Part shown: positions 8,721 to 15,964 of the stretch, one piece after another
How positions within the stretch are numbered: position 1 is the stretch's first letter
How the letters are laid out: each line of letters starts with the position of its first letter
Origin: Pelotomaculum sp. UBA3103
GTDB lineage: Bacteria; Bacillota; Desulfotomaculia; Desulfotomaculales; Pelotomaculaceae
Length of the DNA stretch: 16,832 nt
Direction: 5' to 3'
NCBI GenBank assembly: GCA_002365855.1
Contig: DFAP01000104.1
Coordinates: forward strand, 843 to 17,674
Translations under genes and position numbers: made by a program
The notes under the pieces: model-generated
Told to the model about the DNA's origin: nothing
Seen by the model: the letters and a program-made list of their open reading frames with translations, nothing else
Database searches by the model: none

Positions 8721-8748
8721 TTGAAATTTATGATAAATGCTGTATACT
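8721..8748 (+). promoter_or_regulatory. pckA promoter
   Basis: TTGAAA (8721-8726) and TATACT (8743-8748) are spaced by 16 bases. Transcription would start near 8755, and AGAGGAGG (8783-8790) precedes the ATG at 8798 by 7 bases. This gives a short leader of about 43 nt with no room for a complex riboswitch. Confidence 0.55.
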
Positions 8749-8797
8749 GGATTCAAAATGCTATATTGTTTTTTAAAGCTTAAGAGGAGGTTCCGGA

Positions 8798-10324
8798 ATG
8801 CATCCGTTTAACAAACCTGTCCAAGCCGCACGTTTAATCGTCAACCCATCAATAAGCCAGTTGAGGGAAATGGCCAGCGCGGAAGAAAAGACGACGATTT
8901 ACGGCAGTGCCAGCTTTGTGTCAAAAGTAAGGAACCGCAGTGCAAAAAGCACCTTTATTTTGGATGGTGACTACCTTGGCGTTGACCAGAATGGAATGCC
9001 GCTCGCCAAAGAGAAGGAAATTGCTTTAAAAGTGCACGATTACCTCAAAACAAGAGAGGTAATCAGCCTGGAGCGCCAGATGGGACAGCATCCTAATTTT
9101 AACTTGAACTGCAGGCTCTATATTACCAAAGAATATGCCAGGATCCCATTGATGTGGCGCAATATGCTGTTTGATCCCAATCCAGAAAAAATGGAACAGG
9201 ACCTGACAACTATACACGTGCCAGAATGGCCGGAAAGGGTTGTCTTTGTTCACCCCGAGGCGGCAGTTACTTATATCCTGGGTACAGATTACTTTGGTGA
9301 AGTAAAAAAATCGTTTTTAAGGATGGCCTTATATATCTGGAAAAAAAGGTGCTGTATAGGTTTTCATGCCGGAAGTAAAGTCTTAAGGGTCCGCACCACA
9401 AAAGGCATAGTCGAAGATGTCGGTTTTATCATGTTTGGACTCAGCGGTACAGGTAAAACTACATTAACGATTCACGACCACAATCTGGTGGGTGAGGAAC
9501 GGGTTATCATACGCCAGGATGATATAGTGATGATGAATGCCAAAGGTTACTGCTACGGTACCGAAAATGGTTTTTACATTAAAACAGAGGGGCTTGATAC
9601 CTCTCAAAAAGTGCTCTACGATGCTGCTATATCGCCTAACGCCATTCTTGAAAATGTTAAGGTCCTCGATGACGGCACCGTCCTGTTTGATAATACTGAA
9701 CTTACCTCGAACGGCAGGGGAGTAATCCTGCGCAGTGAGGTGGCTGGTACTGATGAAAGTGTCGATTTGAAAAAAGCAAACCGCATTATTTTTATAACCA
9801 GGCGTGATGATATTATTCCAGTGGTAGCGAAACTGAACTCTGCCCAGGCGGCAGCGTATTTTATGCTGGGAGAATCAATCGAAACTTCTGCTGGAGATCC
9901 TACTCGCGCAGGCGAATCTAAACGTGAAGTTGGAACCAACCCGTTTATGATCGGCAGGGAGTCGGAAGAAGGAAACAGGCTGCTTAGCGTTTTATACAAG
10001 AACCCGGATATGGAGTGCTACCTGTTAAACACAGGCAGCATAGGTATAGGAGGGTTTAAGCCGGGCAAAAAAATACCGATAAGCGTCTCAACCGGCATCA
10101 TGAAGGAGCTGGCAAGAGGAACTATTAAGTGGAGCAAAGATCCTGAATGGGGATACCAGGTCCCTGAGGAAGTGCCCGGGATGGATATTTCTGAATATAA
10201 TCCGGTTAACTATTTCACCCGTGAGGAATATCAACAGCGTGTCTCAAAACTCCGGCTCGAGCGAAAAAATTGGCTGGCAAAGTACAGCGGCTTAAAAGAA
10301 GAAATTATTAAGGCAATTTTATAA
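8798..10324 (+). CDS. pckA: Divergent ATP-type phosphoenolpyruvate carboxykinase
   Basis: PEP carboxykinase links oxaloacetate and PEP using ATP. Family features are clear: GTDYFGEVKKSF (162-173, with K170 and K171), GFH (H190), the kinase-1a loop GLSGTGKTT (214-222), ENVKVLDDGTVLFD, and the C-terminal YLLNTG (408-413). Other conserved blocks are altered. The oxaloacetate-site block, usually GRSPKDKF, reads NRSAKSTF (46-53). The segment that in E. coli reads GDDEHGWDDDG reads GEERVIIRQDD (232-242). The R333-containing TERG(I/V)TEP block reads AGDPTRAGES. At 508 residues it is slightly shorter than the usual 525-540. The start ATG has AGAGGAGG 7 bases upstream. It stands alone with its own terminator and lies divergent from gap, consistent with a role at the PEP/gluconeogenic branch. 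The exact reaction of this divergent clade is less certain than the family. Confidence 0.85.
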   Translation: MHPFNKPVQAARLIVNPSISQLREMASAEEKTTIYGSASFVSKVRNRSAKSTFILDGDYLGVDQNGMPLAKEKEIALKVHDYLKTREVISLERQMGQHPNFNLNCRLYITKEYARIPLMWRNMLFDPNPEKMEQDLTTIHVPEWPERVVFVHPEAAVTYILGTDYFGEVKKSFLRMALYIWKKRCCIGFHAGSKVLRVRTTKGIVEDVGFIMFGLSGTGKTTLTIHDHNLVGEERVIIRQDDIVMMNAKGYCYGTENGFYIKTEGLDTSQKVLYDAAISPNAILENVKVLDDGTVLFDNTELTSNGRGVILRSEVAGTDESVDLKKANRIIFITRRDDIIPVVAKLNSAQAAAYFMLGESIETSAGDPTRAGESKREVGTNPFMIGRESEEGNRLLSVLYKNPDMECYLLNTGSIGIGGFKPGKKIPISVSTGIMKELARGTIKWSKDPEWGYQVPEEVPGMDISEYNPVNYFTREEYQQRVSKLRLERKNWLAKYSGLKEEIIKAIL

Positions 10325-10375
10325 AGCTTTTAAAGTTGGTTATCATTATATTCTTTTGATCAAAACTATATTGTT

Positions 10376-10408
10376 AACCCTGTTCACTTGGAACAGGGTT
10401 TAATATTA
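10376..10408 (+). terminator. pckA terminator
   Basis: A perfect 10-bp inverted repeat AACCCTGTTC/GAACAGGGTT encloses the loop ACTTG, followed by the weak U-tract TTTAATATT. It lies 52 bases after the pckA stop. The T-run is interrupted, so it may terminate less completely than the other hairpins in this window. Confidence 0.75.
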
Positions 10409-10515
10409 CACGTCTCGCGTTGACCCCAGGCTAACAATAATCATTAATTTTTAACAAATAGAATTATTTTTACACAATATTGATAGATTATTAAAGTCAG
10501 GCCAAGCTAACGAAA

Positions 10516-10521
10516 TATAAT
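10516..10521 (+). promoter_or_regulatory. Possible -10 box for cysK
   Basis: A perfect TATAAT sits 33 bases before the cysK ATG, but no good -35 is found at 16-18 bases (TTAAAG at 10491-10496 is 19 bases away). The pckA terminator upstream implies that cysK needs its own promoter. No T-box or SAM-type riboswitch is visible in the 146 bases between terminator and gene. Confidence 0.3.
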
Positions 10522-10554
10522 AGCAAGCAAAACAGAAAAGGGATACGCTTAAAA

Positions 10555-11496
10555 ATGAAAGCATTGAACACTATATTAGAGGCAATATGCAACACGCCTA
10601 TGGTCAGGCTTTCCAGGGTTAAGGGAGACTGCCGAGCTGAAGTGCTGGCAAAACTCGAGATGTTTAACCCTGGCGGCAGCGCTAAAGCAAGAGCGGCACT
10701 GGGAATGGTGCAGGCGGCTGAGGAGGAGGGTATCATCGAGCCGGGTTCCATAATAGTTGAGCCGACCAGCGGTAACCAGGGTATTGCCCTGGCCATGGTC
10801 GGTGCTGTAAAAGGCTACCGTGTTATAGTCGTAATGCCGGAAAATATGAGTGTTGAACGTAAAATATTGGCAGAATCATATGGCGCGGAGGTAGTGCTCA
10901 CACCTAAAGCGGAGGATGTCATGGGAGCCATAAAAAAGGCCAGGGAAATAGTACAAAAAACACCCAGGGCCTGGATGCCGGATCAGTTTTCTAATCCTAA
11001 CAACCCACTCTTTCATGAGAAAACTACCGCAAGAGAGATAATTGTACAGGCCGGTGGGACAATAAACGCTCTGGTTGCGGGAGTTGGTACAGGAGGCACC
11101 CTGACTGGTGTTGCACGGGTTTTAAAGAAGTTTCATCCTGAGGTAGAGGTGTTTGCTGTAGAACCGGAAAATTCCGCAGTTATATCGGGTAAAAAACCTG
11201 GTAAACATATGCTTCAGGGTATAGGCGACGGATTTATTCCGGATAATCTAGACTTAAAATTAGTTGATCATATAATTCGGGTCTCGGACCAGGAGGCTCT
11301 GATTATGACCAGAAAATTGGCCTCTGAAGAAGGCTTGATGGTAGGTATTTCAAGCGGGGCAGTTGTCGCGGCGTCTTTAAAAGCAGGCCGGGAATTAGGT
11401 CAGGGCAAAACTATAGTGACAATTCTTGCGGATAGTGGTGAAAGATATCTCAGCACATCAATATTTGTCAATAATGCCAATGAATGCCTGCTATGA
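10555..11496 (+). CDS. cysK: Cysteine synthase / O-acetylserine sulfhydrylase family (PLP enzyme)
   Basis: The enzyme makes L-cysteine from O-acetylserine and sulfide with pyridoxal phosphate. The 313-residue protein shows the PLP lysine K44 in NPGGSAKAR (38-46), the substrate loop PTSGNQG (70-76), the phosphate-cradle GVGTGGTLTG (176-185), MLQGIGDGFIP (219-229) and VGISSGA (263-269). Two differences from usual CysK are visible: K-A-R instead of K-D-R after the PLP lysine, and SGNQG instead of SGNTG in the substrate loop. CysM-like or other beta-replacement activity cannot be excluded. A weak site AAAAGGGA lies 11 bases before ATG 10555. No cysE is adjacent. The stop codon is inside the loop of the terminator. 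Confidence 0.88.
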   Translation: MKALNTILEAICNTPMVRLSRVKGDCRAEVLAKLEMFNPGGSAKARAALGMVQAAEEEGIIEPGSIIVEPTSGNQGIALAMVGAVKGYRVIVVMPENMSVERKILAESYGAEVVLTPKAEDVMGAIKKAREIVQKTPRAWMPDQFSNPNNPLFHEKTTAREIIVQAGGTINALVAGVGTGGTLTGVARVLKKFHPEVEVFAVEPENSAVISGKKPGKHMLQGIGDGFIPDNLDLKLVDHIIRVSDQEALIMTRKLASEEGLMVGISSGAVVAASLKAGRELGQGKTIVTILADSGERYLSTSIFVNNANECLL

Positions 11497-11517
11497 TGCA
11501 GGCCCTTTTTGTTTTTT
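11486..11517 (+). terminator. cysK terminator that encloses the stop codon
   Basis: A 6-bp stem GCCTGC (11486-11491) / GCAGGC (11498-11503) is followed by CCTTTTTGTTTTTT. The 6-base loop contains the cysK TGA (11494-11496), so the last codons form the 5' arm of the hairpin. Confidence 0.85.
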
Positions 11518-11555
11518 ATTGAGTTTGGGAGGATTAAGTTTCAACAAAGTTGAAT

Positions 11556-11573
11556 TTACATAACAAGATGTAA
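11556..11573. repeat. Inverted repeat upstream of the HAD gene
   Basis: TTACAT (11556-11561) and ATGTAA (11568-11573) form a perfect dyad with a 6-base spacer AACAAG. It lies 35 bases before the HAD start and just upstream of a possible -10 TATACA (11581-11586). It could be an operator, but no regulator is suggested by the context. Confidence 0.4.
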
Positions 11574-11607
11574 GCTTGCTTATACAGCACGCAAAGGGGT
11601 GGCTTGC

Positions 11608-12327
11608 TTGAGCAGCGGCCTGGTGTTTGATTTTGATGATACCCTGGTTGAAACTACTGTTTATTATAACGATGCTAAGAGCAGGTTTTCAAGAATTATG
11701 GACAGCATAGGTTTTCCAGCGGTTGAAGCCCTTGAAACTTTAAACCAGTTTGATATTAAACACGTTCAGCGCTGTGGCGGATTTTTGAAGCAGTGTTTTC
11801 CATTCGCGCTAGTGGATACATATGAGTATTACTGCAGAGTGTTTAGACGAGAAATATGCAATATCATCAGGAACGAAATAGAGACTCTGGGTTGGTGGGT
11901 GTTTGATCAGCCGGCAAGGCCCGTTCAAAATGCGGAAGAAGTACTGGAACAATTATACGGAAGATTTCCTCTTTTCCTGGCTACCAAGGGCGACCGGCTG
12001 CTTCAAATGGAACGAGTTGAACAAAGCGGGCTGTCGCATTGGTTCAAAGAAGTTTACGTTCTCGCTGATAAAAACGTCGTTTCTTATCAGCAAATAGCTG
12101 TAGAACAAAGAATTATGCCGGGTTTATCATGGATGATAGGCAATAGTATGAAGTCTGATATCAATCCTGCATTGAAGGCGGGCTTTAACAGCATTTATAT
12201 ATATCATCCCCATACTTGGGATTATGAGGACGAGGCGCCCCTGGGCGGTCATGTCAGCGCAGAGTCACTGCTTGACATATTAGATGTAGTTTGCCGGGGC
12301 AATTCACTGGAAAAACACAGCGGATAA
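11608..12327 (+). CDS. HAD-superfamily hydrolase (phosphatase-like)
   Basis: HAD enzymes hydrolyse phosphate esters through an aspartyl phosphate. Numbering from the chosen start, motif I is DFDDT with nucleophile D8 and acid/base D10, motif II is LATKGD with T126, a lysine at about 155 may serve as motif III, and motif IV is GNSMKSDI with D184. A helical cap of about 100 residues follows motif I (C1 type). I chose TTG 11608 (239 residues) because AAAGGGG (11593-11599) lies 8 bases upstream; a GTG at 11599 overlaps that site. The substrate cannot be read from the sequence. The cysK terminator precedes it and a 153-base gap follows, so it is probably transcribed alone. Confidence 0.8.
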   Translation: MSSGLVFDFDDTLVETTVYYNDAKSRFSRIMDSIGFPAVEALETLNQFDIKHVQRCGGFLKQCFPFALVDTYEYYCRVFRREICNIIRNEIETLGWWVFDQPARPVQNAEEVLEQLYGRFPLFLATKGDRLLQMERVEQSGLSHWFKEVYVLADKNVVSYQQIAVEQRIMPGLSWMIGNSMKSDINPALKAGFNSIYIYHPHTWDYEDEAPLGGHVSAESLLDILDVVCRGNSLEKHSG

Positions 12328-12480
12328 TAGCAAATCAATGGCATTTGTTAACAGCATGACGAAGCAGTTTAAAGAGTAAGGAAGCCTGCCTAAGAAGGGC
12401 CGGGGGGCATCTGGAAAGTAGTGGACATAAATAATGCCTTATCCTAAAATATAAGTGGATAAATGGTGGGGGTTCAATCA

Positions 12481-13305
12481 ATGGAAGCAAATGCCAACGG
12501 AAAGATCATTAAATGTGACCAAAAGGTCAATATTACCGCCACCTTTGGGTCGGACCTGGTGCTTGAGGGGTCAACGTCCATCCCGAACATCCTTTTGAAG
12601 GTATACAGAAGGATTGGTATATCTGATTTGCAAATGATGCTGCTGATCCAGTTAATCAGGCTCAGCGTAGAGGAAAAAGAATATTGCCCCTCACCTGAAA
12701 TGATTGCAAGGCAGATGGAAGCTGAGCCTTTACGTATCAAAAAGGAACTGGCAGACTTGCTTGAAAAAGAAATAATTTCTGTTAGCGATTATTTCGACAG
12801 CAGCAAAGATTTAATATTCGAAGGGTATGACTTTGAACCTCTCTTTCTTAAGGTTTCAGACATATGGGCAGGTGTTAGGGCTGCAGAAATACAGGAATCA
12901 GAAAAGCTGCTAAAGTCGAAGAAGTACGTCAGTCCTAAGTTTTGTGATAAAACCACCGAAATTATTTTGGTTTTTGAAAAAGAGTTTGGCAGGCCACTTT
13001 CACCTATAGAAATTGAACAGGTTGAGCAATGGCTTAATGAAATTGAGCCGCTTTTAGTTGTTGAAGCCTTAAAAAGAGCTGTTTTGAGGGGAAAACACAA
13101 CTTTAAGTATATTAACAGTATTATTGTTGAGTGGAAAAAGAACAACCTGCATACTATGGAATCAATTGAACAATATGACCGTGATTTTCTGAACCGCCGT
13201 TCCGAACGCAGGGGAAGGTCCGTGGAAAAAGCGGCAAGCTCCGGATCTGCAGGGAGCAAGGACGATTCAAAGAAAAAAGCGTTTATTCGTTCTCTATATA
13301 TATAA
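12481..13305 (+). CDS. DnaD-domain replication-initiation/restart protein
   Basis: DnaD-family proteins remodel DNA at origins and stalled forks and help load the replicative helicase in Firmicutes. The N-terminal part (about 15-115 from the chosen start) is a winged-helix-like region. The C-terminal DnaD domain (about 155-222) carries the YxxxIxxxW signature at Y210, I214 and W218. A charged, low-complexity tail ends the protein. ATG 12481 (274 residues) is chosen because GTGGGGG lies 8 bases upstream; ATG 12463 would add 6 residues but has a weaker site. The next gene, 45 bases downstream, encodes a DnaI/DnaC-like ATPase, the usual functional partner, which supports the assignment. It could be the DnaD or the DnaB-like member of the primosome. 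Confidence 0.88.
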   Translation: MEANANGKIIKCDQKVNITATFGSDLVLEGSTSIPNILLKVYRRIGISDLQMMLLIQLIRLSVEEKEYCPSPEMIARQMEAEPLRIKKELADLLEKEIISVSDYFDSSKDLIFEGYDFEPLFLKVSDIWAGVRAAEIQESEKLLKSKKYVSPKFCDKTTEIILVFEKEFGRPLSPIEIEQVEQWLNEIEPLLVVEALKRAVLRGKHNFKYINSIIVEWKKNNLHTMESIEQYDRDFLNRRSERRGRSVEKAASSGSAGSKDDSKKKAFIRSLYI

Positions 13306-13350
13306 TTATTTACTTCACGATCAAAGTTCTTGATGAGAGGAAGATCGCGT

Positions 13351-14088
13351 TTGCACTGCAACCTGTGCGAAGATCGGGGGATTATCCTAAAAGGTGAAAT
13401 GGCTTTTCCCTGTGGGTGTAATAATCTTAAAGCCGCGGAAAAGCTTATTAAAAATTCTCAGTTGCCCCAAAAGCTTTTAAACTGTACCCTGGATCGTTTT
13501 AATTTCAAATATTACAGTAAAAACTGTTTTGATGCACAGAACAGGATTTCACATTTTGAATTAGCTAAACGGTCATACCAGGCGGCGGCTGAATTTATTA
13601 ATAATTTTAATGAAAATCCAAATTCTGATGGATTGCTGTTTACCGGACAGGTAGGGAGTGGAAAAACCTTTCTGGCTTGTTGTATTGCCAATGCCCTGTT
13701 AAGTAGTGGTAAAATGGTGCTGTTTGCAGTTGTTCCAGACCTGTTGGACAAGATCAGATCCACTTATGATTCGGGTAGAGGGGCAGAAGACATAACTGAA
13801 TTCGATATCATGGATGCAGCCAGGCAGGTTCCTTTACTGGTACTGGATGATCTTGGAGCTCATAACTATACTGATTGGACCAGGAATAAATTATATTCAA
13901 TCATTAACCATCGTTTAAACCACTGTCTGCCTGTTATTGTAACTACTAATATCAAACTTGACGAATTGGAAGAATACCTTGGAGAGAGGACTACTTCCCG
14001 ACTGCTCGAAATGTGCAGGCCATACCGGCTTTTGGTTGACCTGGATATCCGGGTGGTGCAGCGAAAGGAAAAAGATATCAGAGTATAA
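13351..14088 (+). CDS. DnaI/DnaC-like AAA+ helicase loader
   Basis: This ATPase likely loads the replicative helicase onto DNA. Numbered from the chosen start, it has an N-terminal zinc-type cluster (C3-x2-C6 and C21-x-C23), Walker A GQVGSGKT (99-106), Walker B LLVLDDLGA (162-170), sensor-1 VTTN (197-200) and a GERTTSRLLEM segment (from about 211) that fits the arginine-finger/sensor region of DnaC/DnaI. I favour TTG 13351 (245 residues) because GAGAGGAAG (13335-13343) lies 7 bases upstream. TTG 13330 or ATG 13333 would add 7 or 6 residues but have no site. It forms an operon with the DnaD-domain gene and is followed by a terminator. Confidence 0.88.
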   Translation: MHCNLCEDRGIILKGEMAFPCGCNNLKAAEKLIKNSQLPQKLLNCTLDRFNFKYYSKNCFDAQNRISHFELAKRSYQAAAEFINNFNENPNSDGLLFTGQVGSGKTFLACCIANALLSSGKMVLFAVVPDLLDKIRSTYDSGRGAEDITEFDIMDAARQVPLLVLDDLGAHNYTDWTRNKLYSIINHRLNHCLPVIVTTNIKLDELEEYLGERTTSRLLEMCRPYRLLVDLDIRVVQRKEKDIRV

Positions 14089-14128
14089 CTAAAATGCTGT
14101 TCGTTGTAAAGCAGCATGCTCGGCCTGG

Positions 14129-14162
14129 ATACCCCTTATTTCAAATAAGTGGTATTTTTTTT
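14129..14162 (+). terminator. Terminator after the DnaI/DnaC-like gene
   Basis: The repeat ATACC-C-CTTAT / ATAAG-T-GGTAT forms a stem with one C-T mismatch and a TTCAA loop, followed by TTTTTTT. It ends the DnaD-DnaI operon 40 bases after the stop. A smaller ATGCTG/CAGCAT pair (about 14094-14117) precedes it. Confidence 0.8.
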
Positions 14163-14261
14163 ATTCAAAGTGTCAATAATTATATTTGGTGGTAAATTAT
14201 ATATGTATACAAAGCTTCTAAATGAGCAAAAATACCATCTGGAATCAGGAAGGAGGAGAAA

Positions 14262-14951
14262 ATGAGTAAATTCCTGACAAGAGTGGTAATTCAACTGGCT
14301 GCGGCAGCATTTATGCTGGTTACTAGTTTTGCGTTTATTCCGGATGGAGATTGTTCTCAGGTTCCGGAGGACCTTTATTCGGAGTATTCTGATTCTAAGA
14401 TAAAAGAACATGTTGTACGCGAAGGCGATACCTTATATGATATCGCCATCAATTATGGATTGGCATTAAACGAACTGATGAGGGAAAATAATTTAAGCGG
14501 AAGTCTGATCAGACCAGGGGAAATCCTGGTTCTCCCTGTGAAAGGTTTATATGCCATGTCTATGTCCCGTGGGGAAATATCCAGAGATGAGCTGCTCCTG
14601 CTGGCCAGGGTGATTCATGCTGAGGCAAGAGGCGAAAGCTTTGAGGGTATGGTGGCGGTAGGAGCGGTGATTATGAACCGGCTGGAAAGTCCTCATTTTC
14701 CAAAAAGTATACGGGATATAGTTTACCAAAAAAATAACCGGGTCTACCAGTTTTCACCTGTCGCCGATGGTTCTATCAACCTTGAGCCTGATGAAAAAGC
14801 TTATCAGGCAGCAGTTCAAGCACTTTCAGGTAAAGACCCTACCGGAGGCGCACTGTTCTTTTACAATCCAGACATCAGCAGCGACCAGTGGATTAAGACG
14901 CTGCCGGTAGTGACCCGGATCGGCAACCACGTCTTCGCAACAAGTTTATAA
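14262..14951 (+). CDS. Exported LysM plus SleB/CwlJ-type cell-wall hydrolase
   Basis: This is a secreted peptidoglycan hydrolase of the spore-cortex-lytic family. An N-terminal hydrophobic segment (about 8-26) after K3/R7 looks like a signal peptide. A LysM domain follows (about 50-93: HVVREGDTLYDIA ... IRPGEILVLP). The Hydrolase_2 domain runs from about 110 to 229, with the conserved ARVIHAEARGE (115-125; E121 is the expected catalytic glutamate) and QFSPV (163-167). LysM takes the place of the PG_binding_1 domain found at the N-terminus of SleB. AAGGAGG (14250-14256) lies 5 bases before ATG 14262. It could act in germination or in vegetative wall turnover; no ypeB partner is adjacent. It converges on the Asp23-domain gene. 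Confidence 0.9.
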   Translation: MSKFLTRVVIQLAAAAFMLVTSFAFIPDGDCSQVPEDLYSEYSDSKIKEHVVREGDTLYDIAINYGLALNELMRENNLSGSLIRPGEILVLPVKGLYAMSMSRGEISRDELLLLARVIHAEARGESFEGMVAVGAVIMNRLESPHFPKSIRDIVYQKNNRVYQFSPVADGSINLEPDEKAYQAAVQALSGKDPTGGALFFYNPDISSDQWIKTLPVVTRIGNHVFATSL

Positions 14952-14994
14952 AAACAACAGAGGCGGCCATTTTAAACGGTCGCCTCTGTTGTTT
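14952..14994. terminator. Large bidirectional terminator between convergent genes
   Basis: A 17-bp stem (14952-14968 with 14978-14994, one G-T wobble) surrounds a 9-base loop. On the minus strand it is followed by TTTTT (14955-14951); on the plus strand the T-run is in the stem end (TGTTGTTT). It serves the LysM/SleB gene and the Asp23-domain gene. The TAA of the leftward gene lies in the loop (14972-14974). Confidence 0.85.
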
Positions 14995-15814
14995 CCGCGA
15001 AACTCAAACCCTTAACCTGCACATTAACCGATCTGACCCAGAGCCCGGTCATATCCTCCAGCGCCATTTTTACACGGGACTGAACTTCGGCAGCAACCTC
15101 AGGAAGGTTATTTCCGAAAGTAAAGATAGGAGCAATCTCAATTGCCACAACCCCTTCCTGCTCAACATTTACATGTATCTTTCCAGCACTGCTGACACCC
15201 GTCACAGAGGAGGCGGCGAGCCCGGCTATTGAGCTCAGAGCCCCGTTGGATATAGTTAATTTGCCATGATAAGTAAATGTCGGACGCACAATAGATTGTT
15301 CAAGCCAGTCCTTTTTACCCCTGATACCTTTTCTTCTCAGAAAAACCTGTAGTGGGTCAACAAATGTGCCAGGAAAGCTTTTTTTTACTTCCAGGATGGG
15401 CGCGGGGATAACATGCTTGCTAAATTGGGTCCGCAAAAATTTCGCCTTCCGTATTTCTTTTTCGCTGGCTATATCTTCAATTTTTAATATTTTTGACGGC
15501 GCCGGCATCTCAAGCCTGGACGCGATGCGCTCAGCCATTCCGGTTGATGTTCCCAGTATTAATATTTTTTCCGGAGCGAGATTAGCTATAGCTTCTTTTA
15601 TTTCCAGTACTTGTTTTTCATCCATAAAAAGAGCAGACTTAATAGCCCCGATACGCGTAGGCTGTTTTTTGGCCGATGCTCCGGCCAGAATGCGATTTCC
15701 CTGTATCAACAGCCCGTCGTCAATGATAGCCTGAGCTTCAAGCTGGTGGGCGATTACAGTTGCTCTATGGCTTTTTCCGGTGCCGCTGGGGCCGATAAGT
15801 GCAAATACTTCCAA
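14972..15814 (-). CDS. P-loop NTPase fused to an Asp23/Gls24-type domain
   Basis: The 280-residue protein has two parts. The N-terminal part (about 1-130) starts with a Walker A motif GPSGTGKS (8-15). An AIIDDGLLI strand with D32-D33 then resembles the second metal-binding strand of HPr-kinase-like P-loop proteins. The C-terminal part (about 175-272, GKLTISNGALSSIAGLAASSVTGV... onward) matches the Asp23/Gls24 envelope-stress domain. The start is TTG 15814; TAGGTG precedes it by 7 bases on the minus strand. It is divergent from the penicillin-binding protein gene (146 bases apart) and converges on the cell-wall hydrolase, so an envelope-related role is likely. I do not know a characterised protein with this architecture, and the reaction is unknown. 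Confidence 0.75.
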   Translation of the reverse strand: MEVFALIGPSGTGKSHRATVIAHQLEAQAIIDDGLLIQGNRILAGASAKKQPTRIGAIKSALFMDEKQVLEIKEAIANLAPEKILILGTSTGMAERIASRLEMPAPSKILKIEDIASEKEIRKAKFLRTQFSKHVIPAPILEVKKSFPGTFVDPLQVFLRRKGIRGKKDWLEQSIVRPTFTYHGKLTISNGALSSIAGLAASSVTGVSSAGKIHVNVEQEGVVAIEIAPIFTFGNNLPEVAAEVQSRVKMALEDMTGLWVRSVNVQVKGLSFAETTEATV

Positions 15815-15901
15815 AGAGTGACACCTACTTTAATTTAGTATGATTGCCTTAATTATCATAACATATTCACCGGCGATAAGACAGTTCGGGATAGAGGGTG
15901 T

Positions 15902-15911
15902 TCCGGCCGGA
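15902..15911. repeat. 10-bp palindrome upstream of the penicillin-binding protein gene
   Basis: TCCGGCCGGA is a perfect 10-bp palindrome in the 146-base divergent intergenic region. GATAAT (15912-15917) follows directly, but no -35 at normal distance was found. It may be an operator or chance. Confidence 0.3.
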
Positions 15912-15952
15912 GATAATACTGCAAAAATGTTAAATGTAAACGGAGGTTTAAT

Positions 15953-15964
15953 ATGCCGGAATGA
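15953..15964 (+). other. Three-codon leader frame (ATG-CCG-GAA-TGA) coupled to the penicillin-binding protein start
   Basis: CGGAGG (15941-15946) is 6 bases before ATG 15953, the ideal distance, but that frame stops after three codons. Its TGA (15962-15964) overlaps the next ATG (15961-15963). That second ATG is the only possible start of the long frame, because an in-frame TAA at 15949-15951 closes it upstream. The layout suggests termination-reinitiation coupling, or else use of the same site at a 14-base spacing. Confidence 0.4.

Noticed and set aside
10409..10554. T-box or SAM riboswitch upstream of cysK
   Set aside because: The 146 bases are A/T-rich, lack the T-box core sequence and any second terminator, and show no riboswitch-like stems.
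12789..13361. A 190-codon open frame opposite the DnaD-domain gene
   Set aside because: The plus strand carries the YxxxIxxxW signature and a ribosome binding site; the minus frame is low-complexity Ser/Phe/Leu antisense.
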